Source: JBPYFK01 sp051984675
GTDB lineage: Bacteria; Actinomycetota; Actinomycetes; Mycobacteriales; Pseudonocardiaceae
NCBI GenBank assembly: GCA_051984675.1
Contig: JBPYFK010000067.1
Span: 1 to 29,676 of the forward strand
Reading direction: 5' to 3'
DNA: 29,676 bases
Shown: positions 13,823 to 22,338 of the stretch, piece after piece
Layout of the letters: the number at the start of each line of letters is the position of its first letter
Position numbering within the stretch: position 1 is the first letter of the stretch
Notes under the pieces: generated by a model
Seen by the model: the letters and a program-made list of their open reading frames with translations, nothing else
The model's database searches: none
Told to the model about the DNA's origin: nothing
Translations under genes and position numbers: made by a program

Positions 13823-15022
13823 GTGTCCGTGCATCAGGAACCAATACCGCAGCCAGGCTTTCCAGATTCGACAGTCCTGGAACGGCCGGAACGACCTTCG
13901 CGCGAGTCGCCCGGGGCCGGCGACGTCCTGCTCGTCACTACTGATCCGGGCCTCACCGACGACGTATTGAGGTTGGCGGCGGTCGTCGGTTGCGGCGTGC
14001 GTCCCGTGTCCGAGTCGGCACCTGTGGAGTGGGCTACGGCACCGCTGATCCTGCTCGACGAGCAGGCGGCCCTGGCAACCGCAGGTGCCCGGCTGCCACG
14101 ACGTGCGGGCGTGCTGATCGTCTGCACGCAGCCCCCGCAAGGACCGGTCTGGCGAGCGGCCTTCGAGCTCGGCGCTGAGCGGGCGGTCCACCTTCCCGCC
14201 GAGGAAAGCGAGTTGGCGGCCCTGCTCGCCGATGTCGTGGAGACACCAGCCACCCGAACGGGTCGAGTGATCGCGTTTGTCGGCGGTTGCGGCGGAGCGG
14301 GGGCGTCTGTGCTGGCGACAGCCACGGCGGTGACCGCCGCTCGGCACGGGGAGAGCTCGTTGCTGCTGGACTGCGATTCCGTGGGAGGTGGGCTGGACCT
14401 GCTCGCCGGCACCGAAGCGGTAGGCGGACTGCGTTGGTCGGAACTCACGGTCACCAGCGGTCGGGTAGGCGCGAGCGCGTTGCGCGGGGCATTGCCGACC
14501 CGCCGAGTCGGTTCAGGTTCCGTGGCGGTGTTGCCGTGCGATCGCGACGGCAGATCGTCGGGTTTGACCGATGAGGCTGTGCGCGCCGTCGTCGAAGCCG
14601 GGCGCCGCGCGGGCGACACGGTGGTCTGCGACCTCCCGCGTGCGCTGCCGGCGCCGGCGGTCGCAGCCGTCCAGAACGCCGATCTAGTGACGGTCGTCGT
14701 GCCCGCGCAGGTCCGTGCCTGCGCAGCTGCGGCGGTGGTGGCCCGAGCGGTGCGTCAGCACGCCAAGCGGGTGTGTGCGGTCGTCCGCGGTCCCGCACCG
14801 AGTGGTCTGCGGATGCCGGACGTCGAGCAGGCGGTGGGCGTCGAAGCGATTGCCGCGCTGCGCTGGCTGCCCGGGTTGGGGCTGGACCTGGACCGTGGCG
14901 GATTGTGCTCCGGCCGGTTCGGCGTTCGAGGTCCGTTGGCGCGGGTCGCCAGTGGGCTCCTGCGAACGCTCGATGAAGACGTGTCGTGTGCGGTGGATGA
15001 ATCGGTGGTGGCGTTGGGATGA
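13823..15022 (+). CDS. ssd: Septum-site-determining protein Ssd (MinD/CpaE/TadZ-like)
   Basis: A 399-residue ParA/MinD-superfamily protein homologous to M. tuberculosis Rv3660c. Residues 34-140 look like an atypical receiver domain; from 148 a deviant Walker region GGCGGAGAS (154-162) replaces the usual lysine with alanine, followed by LLLDCDSVGGGLDLLAG and DTVVCDLPRALPAPA. In mycobacteria Ssd affects septum placement. In Tad systems the equivalent CpaE/TadZ localises the machinery at the pole, and the overlap with tadA here (ATGA) fits that role. The GTG at 13823 is preceded by AGGGAGG at good spacing and is the first gene of the tad run. The missing lysine means classical ATP hydrolysis is doubtful. 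Confidence 0.9.
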   Translation: MSVHQEPIPQPGFPDSTVLERPERPSRESPGAGDVLLVTTDPGLTDDVLRLAAVVGCGVRPVSESAPVEWATAPLILLDEQAALATAGARLPRRAGVLIVCTQPPQGPVWRAAFELGAERAVHLPAEESELAALLADVVETPATRTGRVIAFVGGCGGAGASVLATATAVTAARHGESSLLLDCDSVGGGLDLLAGTEAVGGLRWSELTVTSGRVGASALRGALPTRRVGSGSVAVLPCDRDGRSSGLTDEAVRAVVEAGRRAGDTVVCDLPRALPAPAVAAVQNADLVTVVVPAQVRACAAAAVVARAVRQHAKRVCAVVRGPAPSGLRMPDVEQAVGVEAIAALRWLPGLGLDLDRGGLCSGRFGVRGPLARVASGLLRTLDEDVSCAVDESVVALG

Positions 15023-16188
15023 GCACGGAACTTGTGGAGCGCGTGCGCGGTCGTCTGGTCGATTCCGGGAGTCCGGTGACGTCGGCGGCGGTCGCGGCGG
15101 CCGTGCGGGAGGAAACTGGCGGCTTGGTCGGCGATGCCGACGTGTTGAGCACCCTGCGTACCCTCCAGCAGGAGTTTCTCGGCGCGGGAGCGCTGGAACC
15201 GCTGTTGCGGGACTCCGAAGTGACGGACGTCCTCGTTACCGCGCCCGACGCGGTGTGGGTGGATCGCGGCGCCGGTCCGCGGCTGTCTCCGGTCCGCTTC
15301 GCCGACGAAGATGCCGTCCGCAGGCTCGCACAGCGACTGGCCATCGCAGCCGGTCGACGTCTTGATGACGCGCAACCGTATGTCGATGGTTGGCTTCCGC
15401 AGGTCGGTCCAACGGGCGCGGTTCGCTTGCACGCCGTGCTCCCACCGATCGCCGCCGCTGGGACGTGTATCTCGTTGCGCGTGTTGCGGCCTGCCGCGCA
15501 CAGCCTCGACGCGCTGCGACGGCTGGGCATGTTCGACGAGCGGATGGCCGAGATTCTGCGACGGATTGTCGCAACCCGATTGGCGTTTCTGGTGATCGGC
15601 GGTACGGGTGCGGGCAAGACGACGCTGCTGGCGGCGCTGCTGGGCAGCGTCGCAGCGTCGGAACGCATCGTGTGCGTGGAAGAGGCGGGCGAGCTGCACC
15701 CGAGTCACCAGCATGTGGTGCGCCTGGTGGCCCGACCCGCGAATGTCGAGGGTGCCGGGGAAATCGGCCTGCGTGAACTTGTGCGCCAGGCGCTTCGGAT
15801 GCGTCCGGACCGGTTGGTCGTCGGGGAAGTGCGAGGCGGTGAGGTCTGCGAACTTCTCGCATCTTTGAACACCGGCCATGACGGCGGCGGTGGCACGTTG
15901 CACGCGAACTCGCCACGGGAAGTACCAGCGCGGTTGGAGGCGCTGGCCGCTCTGGGCGGCCTGGGGCGAGCCGCGCTGCACAGCCAGCTGGCAGCGGCCC
16001 TTCACGTGATCCTCCACGTGCGGCGAACGCCAGCGGGCCAGCGGCGACTCGAAGGTATCGGTGTGCTCCTCCACGACGGTGACTGGGTCCGCGTGGTGCC
16101 CGCTTGGCATCGAGACCGTGGATGGGGACCTGGGCGTGCTCACCTCGCTGAAGTCATTGCCGAGCGGGGAGGTGCGTTGCCGTGCTGA
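15019..16188 (+). CDS. tadA: TadA/CpaF-type secretion ATPase
   Basis: A 389-residue hexameric type II/IV secretion ATPase that would power assembly of Flp-type pilin from the cytoplasmic face. Visible are an N-terminal helical domain, LRDSEVTDVLV (about 63-73), the Walker A GGTGAGKT (194-201), VEEAGEL as the Asp box (220-226), RPDRLVVGEVRGGE as Walker B (262-275) and the His box TLHANS (293-298). The start ATG overlaps the ssd stop (ATGA). It equals M. tuberculosis Rv3659c by position and family. Length is typical of the actinobacterial TadA without long extensions. Confidence 0.95.
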   Translation: MSTELVERVRGRLVDSGSPVTSAAVAAAVREETGGLVGDADVLSTLRTLQQEFLGAGALEPLLRDSEVTDVLVTAPDAVWVDRGAGPRLSPVRFADEDAVRRLAQRLAIAAGRRLDDAQPYVDGWLPQVGPTGAVRLHAVLPPIAAAGTCISLRVLRPAAHSLDALRRLGMFDERMAEILRRIVATRLAFLVIGGTGAGKTTLLAALLGSVAASERIVCVEEAGELHPSHQHVVRLVARPANVEGAGEIGLRELVRQALRMRPDRLVVGEVRGGEVCELLASLNTGHDGGGGTLHANSPREVPARLEALAALGGLGRAALHSQLAAALHVILHVRRTPAGQRRLEGIGVLLHDGDWVRVVPAWHRDRGWGPGRAHLAEVIAERGGALPC

Positions 16189-17018
16189 CGTTCGATGATC
16201 TGCGGGGTGTGCCAACAGGTGCTGTCTTGCTGGCGATGTCGCTGCTGTGCTGGCCTGACACGGTTGCGCAGGCGAGGTCACGGATACGCGGAAGCGCCGG
16301 ATGGCATCTCGCGACGCGCGGAAATCTGCGAGCCGCACGCAGCCCGTTGTTCGTGGCGAGCGTCATCGTTGGCGTAGCGACCGCCGGGCTCGGTGGCGCG
16401 ATCGCAACCTCGGCGCTGGCGGTAACGACCATGCTGTGGCTGCGCGCGCGGCGGGAAGCACGCGGGCGCAACGAATCGGCTGCTGAGCTGGCATCGGGAC
16501 TGCGGCTACTGGTCGCGGAGCTTCGCGCCGGTGCGCATCCGGCTCTCGCGGCTACGGGAGCGGCAACGGATGCTGAACCTGGGACGGCACGCCTGCTCAA
16601 CGGGATCGCGGCAGCGGCACGTCTGGGTGGAGACGTCGCACCCGTGCTGCACGAATACGCGGTACGGAGAAGCGAGCTCCGCACACCGCTTGCCCGGCTG
16701 GCCAGGGCTTGGGCATTGGCCGAACGGCATGGGGCCGCGCTCGCTGACCTGCTTGACGCGGTGCGGCGCGATCTCGACCAGCGGGTCAGGTTCGCCCGCG
16801 ATGTCGAAGCGAAGATGGCTGGTCCGCGAGCCACCGCGGGCGTCCTCGCGGTCCTTCCGATGCTCGGCCTGCTGCTGGGCGAGTCCGTTGGTGCCGCCCC
16901 GGTCCGTGTGCTCACCGGCGGGGCTTTCGGCCAGGTCCTGTTGGCGTCCGGTGCCGTGCTCGTTTGTGCGGGTGTGCTGTGGATTGTCCGGCTGACGGGA
17001 ATGGCGGTGCGGATATGA
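16182..17018 (+). CDS. tadB: TadB-like inner-membrane protein (T2SSF domain)
   Basis: A 278-residue membrane platform protein. Hydrophobic segments occur at about residues 52-92 (SPLFVASVIVGVATAGLGG and following) and near the C-terminus (ATAGVLAVLPMLGLLLG and LLASGAVLVCAGVLWIVRL). Between them lies the T2SSF helical domain with GLRLLVAELRAGAHPALA and RLARAWALAERHGAALADLLDAV. It would anchor TadA and the pilin-extracting complex with TadC. The GTG at 16182 overlaps the last seven bases of tadA and opens MLTFDDLRG. It is homologous by position to Rv3658c. Confidence 0.88.
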   Translation: MLTFDDLRGVPTGAVLLAMSLLCWPDTVAQARSRIRGSAGWHLATRGNLRAARSPLFVASVIVGVATAGLGGAIATSALAVTTMLWLRARREARGRNESAAELASGLRLLVAELRAGAHPALAATGAATDAEPGTARLLNGIAAAARLGGDVAPVLHEYAVRRSELRTPLARLARAWALAERHGAALADLLDAVRRDLDQRVRFARDVEAKMAGPRATAGVLAVLPMLGLLLGESVGAAPVRVLTGGAFGQVLLASGAVLVCAGVLWIVRLTGMAVRI

Positions 17019-17779
17019 CTTCGATTTCTCTTGCCGCGGTTTTCGGTCTCGTGTCAGCAGCTCTGCTGGTTTGGCCGGTGTCGCCCGCTCGCGTGCGGCT
17101 GGCAGGGGCGGTCGCCGTGCCCGATTCGGTCGCTTCGGATCGAGCGGCGGGATCGGATGGGTCGCGCAGTGTCTTCGCGCACCAGCGGCTGTCACTAGCC
17201 GCCGCGATATCGGTGGGGTTGCTGGTCGCTGTCATGCAAGGCGGGTTCGGTGCCCTTCCGGTGGCCTTGGCGGTTGCCGTCGCCGTCTGGTGGTTGTGCC
17301 GCCGCGTGTTGCGCGGTCATCGGGGCCGCGAGCCGGCCGACCCGTTGACGTTGGCAGCGGGGTGGGAACTGCTCGCAGCGGGCCTGCGCGCGGGCCTTCC
17401 GGTTCCCGTGGCAGTACGAGCTGTCGCCGAGGAATTCACCGGGCAGGCGTGCCAGGCACTAACCGAAGTCGCGCAGTTGCTCACGCTTGGCGCGGACCCG
17501 GTGTCGGCGTGGGAACCCGCGCTGCATCGCCAGGAGACCGCGGAATTCGCGCGCGCCGCGCGCCGAACGGCGCGGACCGGTAGCGGCCTCGCGGACGTCG
17601 CGGTTGACCTGGCGTCAGAGGTCCGCAGCCAGGCGGGCGAGCGTGCTCAGGCTCGCGCCCAGAAAGCCTCGGTGTGGGTCGCGCTCCCGCTCGGTTTGTG
17701 CTTCTTGCCCGCGTTTTTATGTCTCGGCGTCCTTCCCCTGGTCGCGGGGATGCTCGACACGGTGTCGGCAACTTGGTGA
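17015..17779 (+). CDS. tadC: TadC-like inner-membrane protein (T2SSF domain)
   Basis: A 254-residue partner of TadB. It starts MTSISLAAVFGLVSAALLVW with an N-terminal membrane helix and has a second pair of helices (LSLAAAISVGLLVAVMQGG and PVALAVAVAVWWL). A T2SSF cytoplasmic domain follows (GWELLAAGLRAGLPVPVAVRAVA; RTGSGLADVAVDLASEVR), and the C-terminal helix is LPLGLCFLPAFLCLGVLPLV. I chose the ATG at 17015 because it overlaps the tadB stop as ATGA; an upstream in-frame ATG at 16964 would lie inside tadB and adds a non-hydrophobic stretch. It corresponds to Rv3657c. Confidence 0.88.
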   Translation: MTSISLAAVFGLVSAALLVWPVSPARVRLAGAVAVPDSVASDRAAGSDGSRSVFAHQRLSLAAAISVGLLVAVMQGGFGALPVALAVAVAVWWLCRRVLRGHRGREPADPLTLAAGWELLAAGLRAGLPVPVAVRAVAEEFTGQACQALTEVAQLLTLGADPVSAWEPALHRQETAEFARAARRTARTGSGLADVAVDLASEVRSQAGERAQARAQKASVWVALPLGLCFLPAFLCLGVLPLVAGMLDTVSATW

Positions 17780-17844
17780 TCCCGAGTGGGAGAACAGGTA
17801 ACCCCGATAAGAAATCCATTGTGGACAGTCAAGGAGTGAAGACC

Positions 17845-18039
17845 ATGACTATGCGGCTGATCGTCTCCAGGCTGCGGCGGCTGCGCGAGGAAGACGCGGG
17901 TACGAGCACGGTCGAGTACGCGATCGGTACCTTGGCCGCCGCCGCCTTCGGTGCGCTGCTTTACACCATTGTCACTGGTGACGCTGTCACCAGGGCGCTG
18001 ACAGGGTTGATCGAACGAGCGCTCACGGCGGCGTTCTGA
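17845..18039 (+). CDS. Flp pilin-like small protein (DUF4244)
   Basis: A 64-residue protein with a short basic leader (MTMRLIVSRLRRLREEDAG), then TSTVEYAIGTLAAAAFGALL as the hydrophobic helix. The G/T junction with glutamate five residues later (TSTVE) is the class III prepilin-peptidase pattern. It is likely the major pilin of this tad locus, the counterpart of Rv3656c. AAGGAG lies seven to eight bases before the ATG. The gap of 65 bases after tadC with its own strong ribosome binding site suggests higher expression than the upstream machinery. No prepilin peptidase (TadV) is in the window. Confidence 0.9.
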   Translation: MTMRLIVSRLRRLREEDAGTSTVEYAIGTLAAAAFGALLYTIVTGDAVTRALTGLIERALTAAF

Positions 18040-18446
18040 TGTGTGGCGCCGCCGCGATCACTCCGCTACGGACGTCCCGCTTTCCGCACCGCGCGGACAA
18101 CGATCGCGGTGCGGTCAGCGTCGAAGCAGCGCTAGCGGTGTGCTCGCTTGTGCTGTTCCTCGGCATGCTGATCGCTGGGGTGACTGCCGTGGTGGCGCAG
18201 CTGCGGTGTACCGACGCGGCGGTGGAGGCCGCGCGCCTGGTCGCACGAGGTGAACGGCAGCGTGCCGACGAAGCCGTCGCGCGGCTTGCTCCGGCGAACG
18301 CACGCTCAGTGGTGCAGGTTCGGGGAGACGAAGTCAGCGTCGAGGTCAGCGTCGCCCGGTGGGCTAGCCTCCTGCCCATCCCCTGGGTGGGCAGCAGTGC
18401 GTTCGCCGTGGTCGAGCCTGCGGTCGCGGCACCGCCGGGCGAATGA
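18039..18446 (+). CDS. TadE-like pseudopilin (Rv3655c-type)
   Basis: A 135-residue protein with an N-terminal basic region, then DRGAVSVEAALAVCSLVLFLG (about residues 22-42): the TadE-like motif, with glutamate five residues after the glycine, and one membrane helix. The rest is a small exported domain with conserved-looking DAAVEAARLVARGE. In Tad systems such minor pilins help assembly or sit in the envelope. The start codon shares one base with the pilin stop (TGATG), so translation is coupled. By position it is the homologue of Rv3655c. Confidence 0.87.
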   Translation: MCGAAAITPLRTSRFPHRADNDRGAVSVEAALAVCSLVLFLGMLIAGVTAVVAQLRCTDAAVEAARLVARGERQRADEAVARLAPANARSVVQVRGDEVSVEVSVARWASLLPIPWVGSSAFAVVEPAVAAPPGE

Positions 18447-18491
18447 CAGTGATCTTGACAGTGCAACCGCCTTTCTCGGGAGGAGCTCGTG

Positions 18492-18857
18492 ATGAGTGGG
18501 ATCGCACCGACCCGCCTGGCATCCGATCAGGGATCGGCCACGATCGTGGCCGCACTGATCACGTTGTCGTTGCTCGCGCTGACCTGGCTCATCGTTCAGT
18601 TGGGTACCGCTGTGACGACGCGTCATCGAACGGAAGGAGCCGCCGACCTCGCCGCTCTCGCGGCGGCGACGTACGCACCGGACGGCCCGGAAACGGCGTG
18701 CGGCAGAGCCGAACAGATCGTTCGTCGGATGGGTGGGGACCTGGCATCCTGCCGCCTGCAAGGGTGGGATGCGGTGGTCGAAGTCCACGCACGGCGTGCG
18801 GTTGACCCGTTCGGAGACGCGTATGGACGGGCACGAGCGGGACCTGCCTCCCGATGA
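18492..18857 (+). CDS. Rv3654c-family TadE-like protein
   Basis: A 121-residue protein starting MSGIAPTRLASDQGSATIVA. DQGSATIVAALITLSLLALTW gives a TadE/TadG-like hydrophobic helix. It is followed by RHRTEGAADLAALAAATYAP, the helper motif seen in Rv3654c and TadG N-terminal regions, and a short C-terminal domain with two cysteines (C57 in AC and C73 in ASCRLQGW). The ATG at 18492 is preferred because GGGAGGAG ends six bases before it; a GTG one codon upstream is possible. It is the last gene of the tad run, 45 bases after the TadE-like gene, and its role in the machine is unknown. Confidence 0.85.
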   Translation: MSGIAPTRLASDQGSATIVAALITLSLLALTWLIVQLGTAVTTRHRTEGAADLAALAAATYAPDGPETACGRAEQIVRRMGGDLASCRLQGWDAVVEVHARRAVDPFGDAYGRARAGPASR

Positions 18858-19192
18858 CTGACATTCGGTGAGCGGCGAACGGTAGTTGTCGCGGTGAAGT
18901 CGTGGTGAACGCGTGGTGTGACACGGACAACCGGATGCTGAACGCGCGACTCTCGCGGCTGCGAACCGTTCGTCAGTGTGATCTTTCAGTCGTGCTGTCG
19001 CCGCGTCGACGCTCGTCGCCCTAAAGCGACCGGTCGTCGACAGGGGGCTGTACGCAGCGCGTACTGCTGACGTTCAGTTGTGGTGTGAGTACGAACACCC
19101 GAAGCGTCAACGACTCTTCCGGCGTCAACGTCGTCGCCGGATCGCTCGGGAGCCAGCTGTGCTCACGCGGTCTTGAAGGAGGATCACAAGCA
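18858..19192. other. Intergenic region between the tad locus and the Prim-Pol-like gene
   Basis: These 335 bases hold a compound stem-loop (19005-19041), a GTACGC/GCGTAC short dyad (19050-19064) and the Shine-Dalgarno GAAGGAGG of the next gene. An upstream in-frame ATG at 19085 would add 36 residues of low-complexity character and is not preferred. I see no other gene or clear promoter hexamers. Confidence 0.5.
19005..19041 (+). terminator. Possible terminator after the tad operon
   Basis: Outer arms GTCGACG/CGTCGAC (19005-19011/19035-19041) and inner arms GTCGC/GCGAC (19015-19019/19026-19030) fold into one hairpin with a six-base loop. There is no T-run, as is common for high-GC terminators. 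It lies 147 bases past the last tad gene. Confidence 0.4.
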
Positions 19193-19807
19193 ATGGACTG
19201 GTCGGAAGGTTGGCGCAGTGCCTTTTGGATCGAGCTGCGGGTGGCGGCGATCAGCCTCGCCTCTCGCGGTTGGCCGGTACTGCCTGGCACCTATCCGGCG
19301 AACTCCCAATGGGCTGGCCGTAGCGGCAATGACGCCCACGGTCCGATACCGGTCCACCGGGAGTGGCGGGAGCATCTCGGAGCAGACCCTGATCAGGTGT
19401 CCTCGTGGTGGGCAGGACGGCCATACAGCCTCCTGCTGGCCACCGGCTCGGTTGTGGAGGCTATTGAGGTCGGCGTGAACCTCGGCCGCAGGACGGCTTC
19501 GGCCCTGCGGACGTTGGGGAGCCCGGTCCCGATCGTCGCGACCCCAGCCGGCCGCTGGTACTTCCTCACGGCAGGAGGCCAACGGTTGTGCACCGCGCTG
19601 GCGGACCACCCTGATGTCAACCTGCACAGCGCGGGGAGCTGGGTCCCGATGCCCCCGACCACGTTCCAGCACGGCGTCGTGCATTGGCGGGTCAACCCGG
19701 ATGTCTGCGGCTGGCAGCTCGCGGACCCGGAACTCGTGCAGGACGCGCTGTGCGTCGGAGCGGACTCCCCCGAAGACGTGGCCACGCTCGTCGCAGCCAA
19801 CCGGTGA
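19193..19807 (+). CDS. Small Prim-Pol (bifunctional primase/polymerase N-terminal) domain protein
   Basis: A 204-residue soluble protein related to the Prim-Pol domain of archaeo-eukaryotic-type primases. The recognisable stretches are AAISLASRGWPVLPGTYP near residues 19-36, WWAGRPYSLLLATG (about 70-83), GVNLGRR, PAGRWYFLTAGG and HSAGSWVPMPPT. Actinobacteria carry small stand-alone members of this kind that lack any helicase domain; their function is not established. I do not see a clean DxD metal-binding pair, so catalytic activity is uncertain. The ATG at 19193 is chosen because AAGGAGG precedes it by about ten bases. It is convergent with the helicase gene. Confidence 0.75.
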   Translation: MDWSEGWRSAFWIELRVAAISLASRGWPVLPGTYPANSQWAGRSGNDAHGPIPVHREWREHLGADPDQVSSWWAGRPYSLLLATGSVVEAIEVGVNLGRRTASALRTLGSPVPIVATPAGRWYFLTAGGQRLCTALADHPDVNLHSAGSWVPMPPTTFQHGVVHWRVNPDVCGWQLADPELVQDALCVGADSPEDVATLVAANR

Positions 19808-19882
19808 TGGCAATGCTGACCCGTCACGAAGTCCACGAACCGGCGCCGCGCCCCGGGCTCACCGTGAGCAACCTCGGTCGCA

Positions 19883-19917
19883 TGAGACACCATGCCGCAC
19901 ACACTCTCGGTGTCTCA
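19883..19917. terminator. Bidirectional terminator-like hairpin between convergent genes
   Basis: TGAGACACC (19883-19891) and GGTGTCTCA (19909-19917) form a perfect 9-bp stem with a 17-base loop, midway between the Prim-Pol-like gene and the helicase. The right arm contains the helicase stop codon. No strong T-run is seen on either side. Confidence 0.5.
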
Positions 19918-22338
19918 GGCCCCCTGCGACTGGTGGTGCAGCCCGGCTGGTTCGTCGGCACGTGCGGTCAGCACAGCGTCGAGGACAGCCACCGCCCCCG
20001 CCTTGTCCAGCGGTTCGTTGCCGTTCCCGCACTTGGGCGACTGAACGCAGGACGGGCACCCCGCCGGGCACTCGCAAGACGCGATGGCCTCCCGTGTCGC
20101 GGCCAACCACGGGAACAGCGCGGCGAAACCGCGATCGGCGAATCCGGCTCCCCCCGGATGGCCGTCGTGCACGAAGACCGTCGCCTCCCCGGTGTCTTCG
20201 TGCAGCGCGGTGGATACGCCGCCGATATCCCAGCGATCACATGTCGCGAACAGTGGTAGCAGGCCGATCGCCGCGTGCTCGGCAGCGTGCAACGCGCCGG
20301 GGATGCGCGCCGGGTCCAGACCGGCGCCCCCCGGTGCGTTGCCGGTCAACAAGTCGTCCCTGATCGTGTACCAGACCGCCCGGGTGACCAGCTTCTGCGG
20401 CGGTAGGTCCAGCGGTACCTGATCCAGTACCTCGCCCGAGGGCAAGCGTCGCAGGTAGCCCACGACCTGCGAGGTCACCTCGACCTCGCCCAGGCACACC
20501 GAAACCCCGACGTGTTCCCTTCTGTCCACAGTGCTCACGATCGCGATGTCCACTGTGTCCCGTGGGGAGGTCGTCCATTCCGGGTCTTCTTCGTGCACCA
20601 GGGCCAGTCCTTGGTCGAGGTCGAGATCGTCGACGACGAAGGACTCGCCCTGATGCAGGTAGAGCGCCCCCGGATGCACGGTGCCGCAGGCCGACTCCGG
20701 GTCCACGGTGCCCAGCAACCGACCAGTGGCGGCCTCGACGACGGCGACCGGTTGCCCGCCTGACCCGCGTAGCTCCACCGCACGATGCGGGCGATCATGC
20801 GAGGTCCAGTACCACCCGCGACTTCTTGGCCGAAGCACTCCCGTTGCACTCAGCGTTCGCACCGCCGCACGCGCCGGCGCTCCGCCGAAGGTCTCCAGGC
20901 ACTGCTCGGTCAGTGGCAACTCGGCCGCGGCGCAGGACAGGTGCGGCTCCAGCACATAAGCGTTGGCCGGGTCGAGGACGGTGGCTTCCACCGGCCTGTC
21001 CAGCACGGCTGGCGGGTGATGCACCAGGTAGGTGTCCAGCGGGTCGTCACGGGCGACGAACACGACAAGAGCGCCGGCACCTCCGCGCCCTGCTCGCCCT
21101 GCCTGCTGCCAGAACGACGCGAGGGTGCCCGGGTACCCGGCGACGACCACCGCGTCCAGACCGGCGATGTCCACCCCGAGCTCCAGCGCATTGGTGGTGG
21201 CGACCGCGAGCAGCTCTCCGGACAGCAGCGACCGCTCCAGCTTGCGGCGGTCCTCCGGTAGGTAGCCCCCTCGGTACGCGGCGACCCGCCCCGGCAGCGA
21301 GTCATCCACTTCGGACAGTGACCGCCGTGCGGACAGTGCGGTCAACTCGACGCCACGGCGGGAGCGGATGAACGCGAGCGTGCGGGCATTCTCGATCACT
21401 AGATCGGTGAGGATGTGGGCCGCTTCCGCGCCGGCGGATCGTCGCACCGGGGCTCCGTTCTCGCCGGTGACGTCCTCCAGCAGCGGTGGCTCCCAGAGGG
21501 CCACCGTGCGCCCGCCGCTAGGCGACCCGTCATCGACGACCGCGTGGCACGGCTGTCCGACGAGGCGCTCTCCCAGCTCCGCTGGGTCGGCGACGGTCGC
21601 CGAGGCCATCACGAACACCGGCTTGGCGCCGTAGTGGTGGGCCACCCTGCGCAGCCGGCGCAGCAGCAAGGCCACGTGCGAGCCGAACACGCCTCGGTAC
21701 GAGTGGCATTCGTCGACGACCACGTACGCCAGCCGGCGGAAGAACCGCGCCCAGCGGGCATGCGACGACAATATTCCGTGGTGCAGCATGTCGGGGTTGG
21801 TGAACACCCAGCGGGCGTGGGCACGGACCCAGTCGCGCTCGACCCGTGGCGTGTCACCGTCGTACGCGGCTGGCCGGACGCCGTCCACGCCGAGGTCGGC
21901 GACCGCGCGGAGCTGATCGGCGGCTAGCGCCTTGGTCGGGGACACGTACAGCGCGGTCGCCCTGGGGTCGCTGTTGAGCCGGGACAGCACCGGCAGCTGA
22001 TACACCATCGACTTGCCGGACGCCGTGCCGGTCGCGATGACGACGTGCTGACCCGCCCATGCCGCGTTGGCTCCCTCCGCCTGGTGCGTCCACGGCTCTT
22101 CGACGCCTTGGACGGCCCGCAGCGCGGCCAATACGTCTGGCGACGCCCATTCGGGCCACGGAGCATGCCGGGCGGGGCGCGCCGGAAGGTGAGTAGCGTG
22201 CCGCAGGGGCGTCTCGCCCGCCAGCACCCCGGCCAACACCCGGTCGAGGAGCTTCCGCCCCCGGGCTTCGCTGGCTTCCGTGCGTGCGCTCCCTGGTGAT
22301 GCGCTCCGGGTTCGTGCACTTCCGTTGTGGTCCGCCAC
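19915..22338 (-). CDS. Superfamily 2 DEAD/DEAH-box DNA helicase with DUF1998 (SftH/MrfA-like)
   Basis: An 807-residue ATP-dependent 3'-5' DNA translocase/helicase of the clade of M. smegmatis SftH (Rv3649 homologue) and B. subtilis MrfA, the latter acting in mitomycin-damage repair. Motifs in order: ATGTASGKS (Walker A, about 103-110), VSPTKALAADQ, TNPDMLHHGIL, VVDECHSYRG (motif II, DECH), MASATVADP (motif III), TTNALELGVDIAGLDAVV and QQAGRAGRGG (motif VI). The C-terminal DUF1998 part ends with four clustered cysteines, CECPAGCPSCVQSPKC, a metal-binding site. I place the start at the GTG 22336-22338, with GAGG nine bases before it; a TTG at 22375-22377 would add 13 residues but has no clear ribosome binding site. 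It is transcribed toward the Prim-Pol-like gene. Confidence 0.93.
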   Translation of the reverse strand: MADHNGSARTRSASPGSARTEASEARGRKLLDRVLAGVLAGETPLRHATHLPARPARHAPWPEWASPDVLAALRAVQGVEEPWTHQAEGANAAWAGQHVVIATGTASGKSMVYQLPVLSRLNSDPRATALYVSPTKALAADQLRAVADLGVDGVRPAAYDGDTPRVERDWVRAHARWVFTNPDMLHHGILSSHARWARFFRRLAYVVVDECHSYRGVFGSHVALLLRRLRRVAHHYGAKPVFVMASATVADPAELGERLVGQPCHAVVDDGSPSGGRTVALWEPPLLEDVTGENGAPVRRSAGAEAAHILTDLVIENARTLAFIRSRRGVELTALSARRSLSEVDDSLPGRVAAYRGGYLPEDRRKLERSLLSGELLAVATTNALELGVDIAGLDAVVVAGYPGTLASFWQQAGRAGRGGAGALVVFVARDDPLDTYLVHHPPAVLDRPVEATVLDPANAYVLEPHLSCAAAELPLTEQCLETFGGAPARAAVRTLSATGVLRPRSRGWYWTSHDRPHRAVELRGSGGQPVAVVEAATGRLLGTVDPESACGTVHPGALYLHQGESFVVDDLDLDQGLALVHEEDPEWTTSPRDTVDIAIVSTVDRREHVGVSVCLGEVEVTSQVVGYLRRLPSGEVLDQVPLDLPPQKLVTRAVWYTIRDDLLTGNAPGGAGLDPARIPGALHAAEHAAIGLLPLFATCDRWDIGGVSTALHEDTGEATVFVHDGHPGGAGFADRGFAALFPWLAATREAIASCECPAGCPSCVQSPKCGNGNEPLDKAGAVAVLDAVLTARADEPAGLHHQSQGA

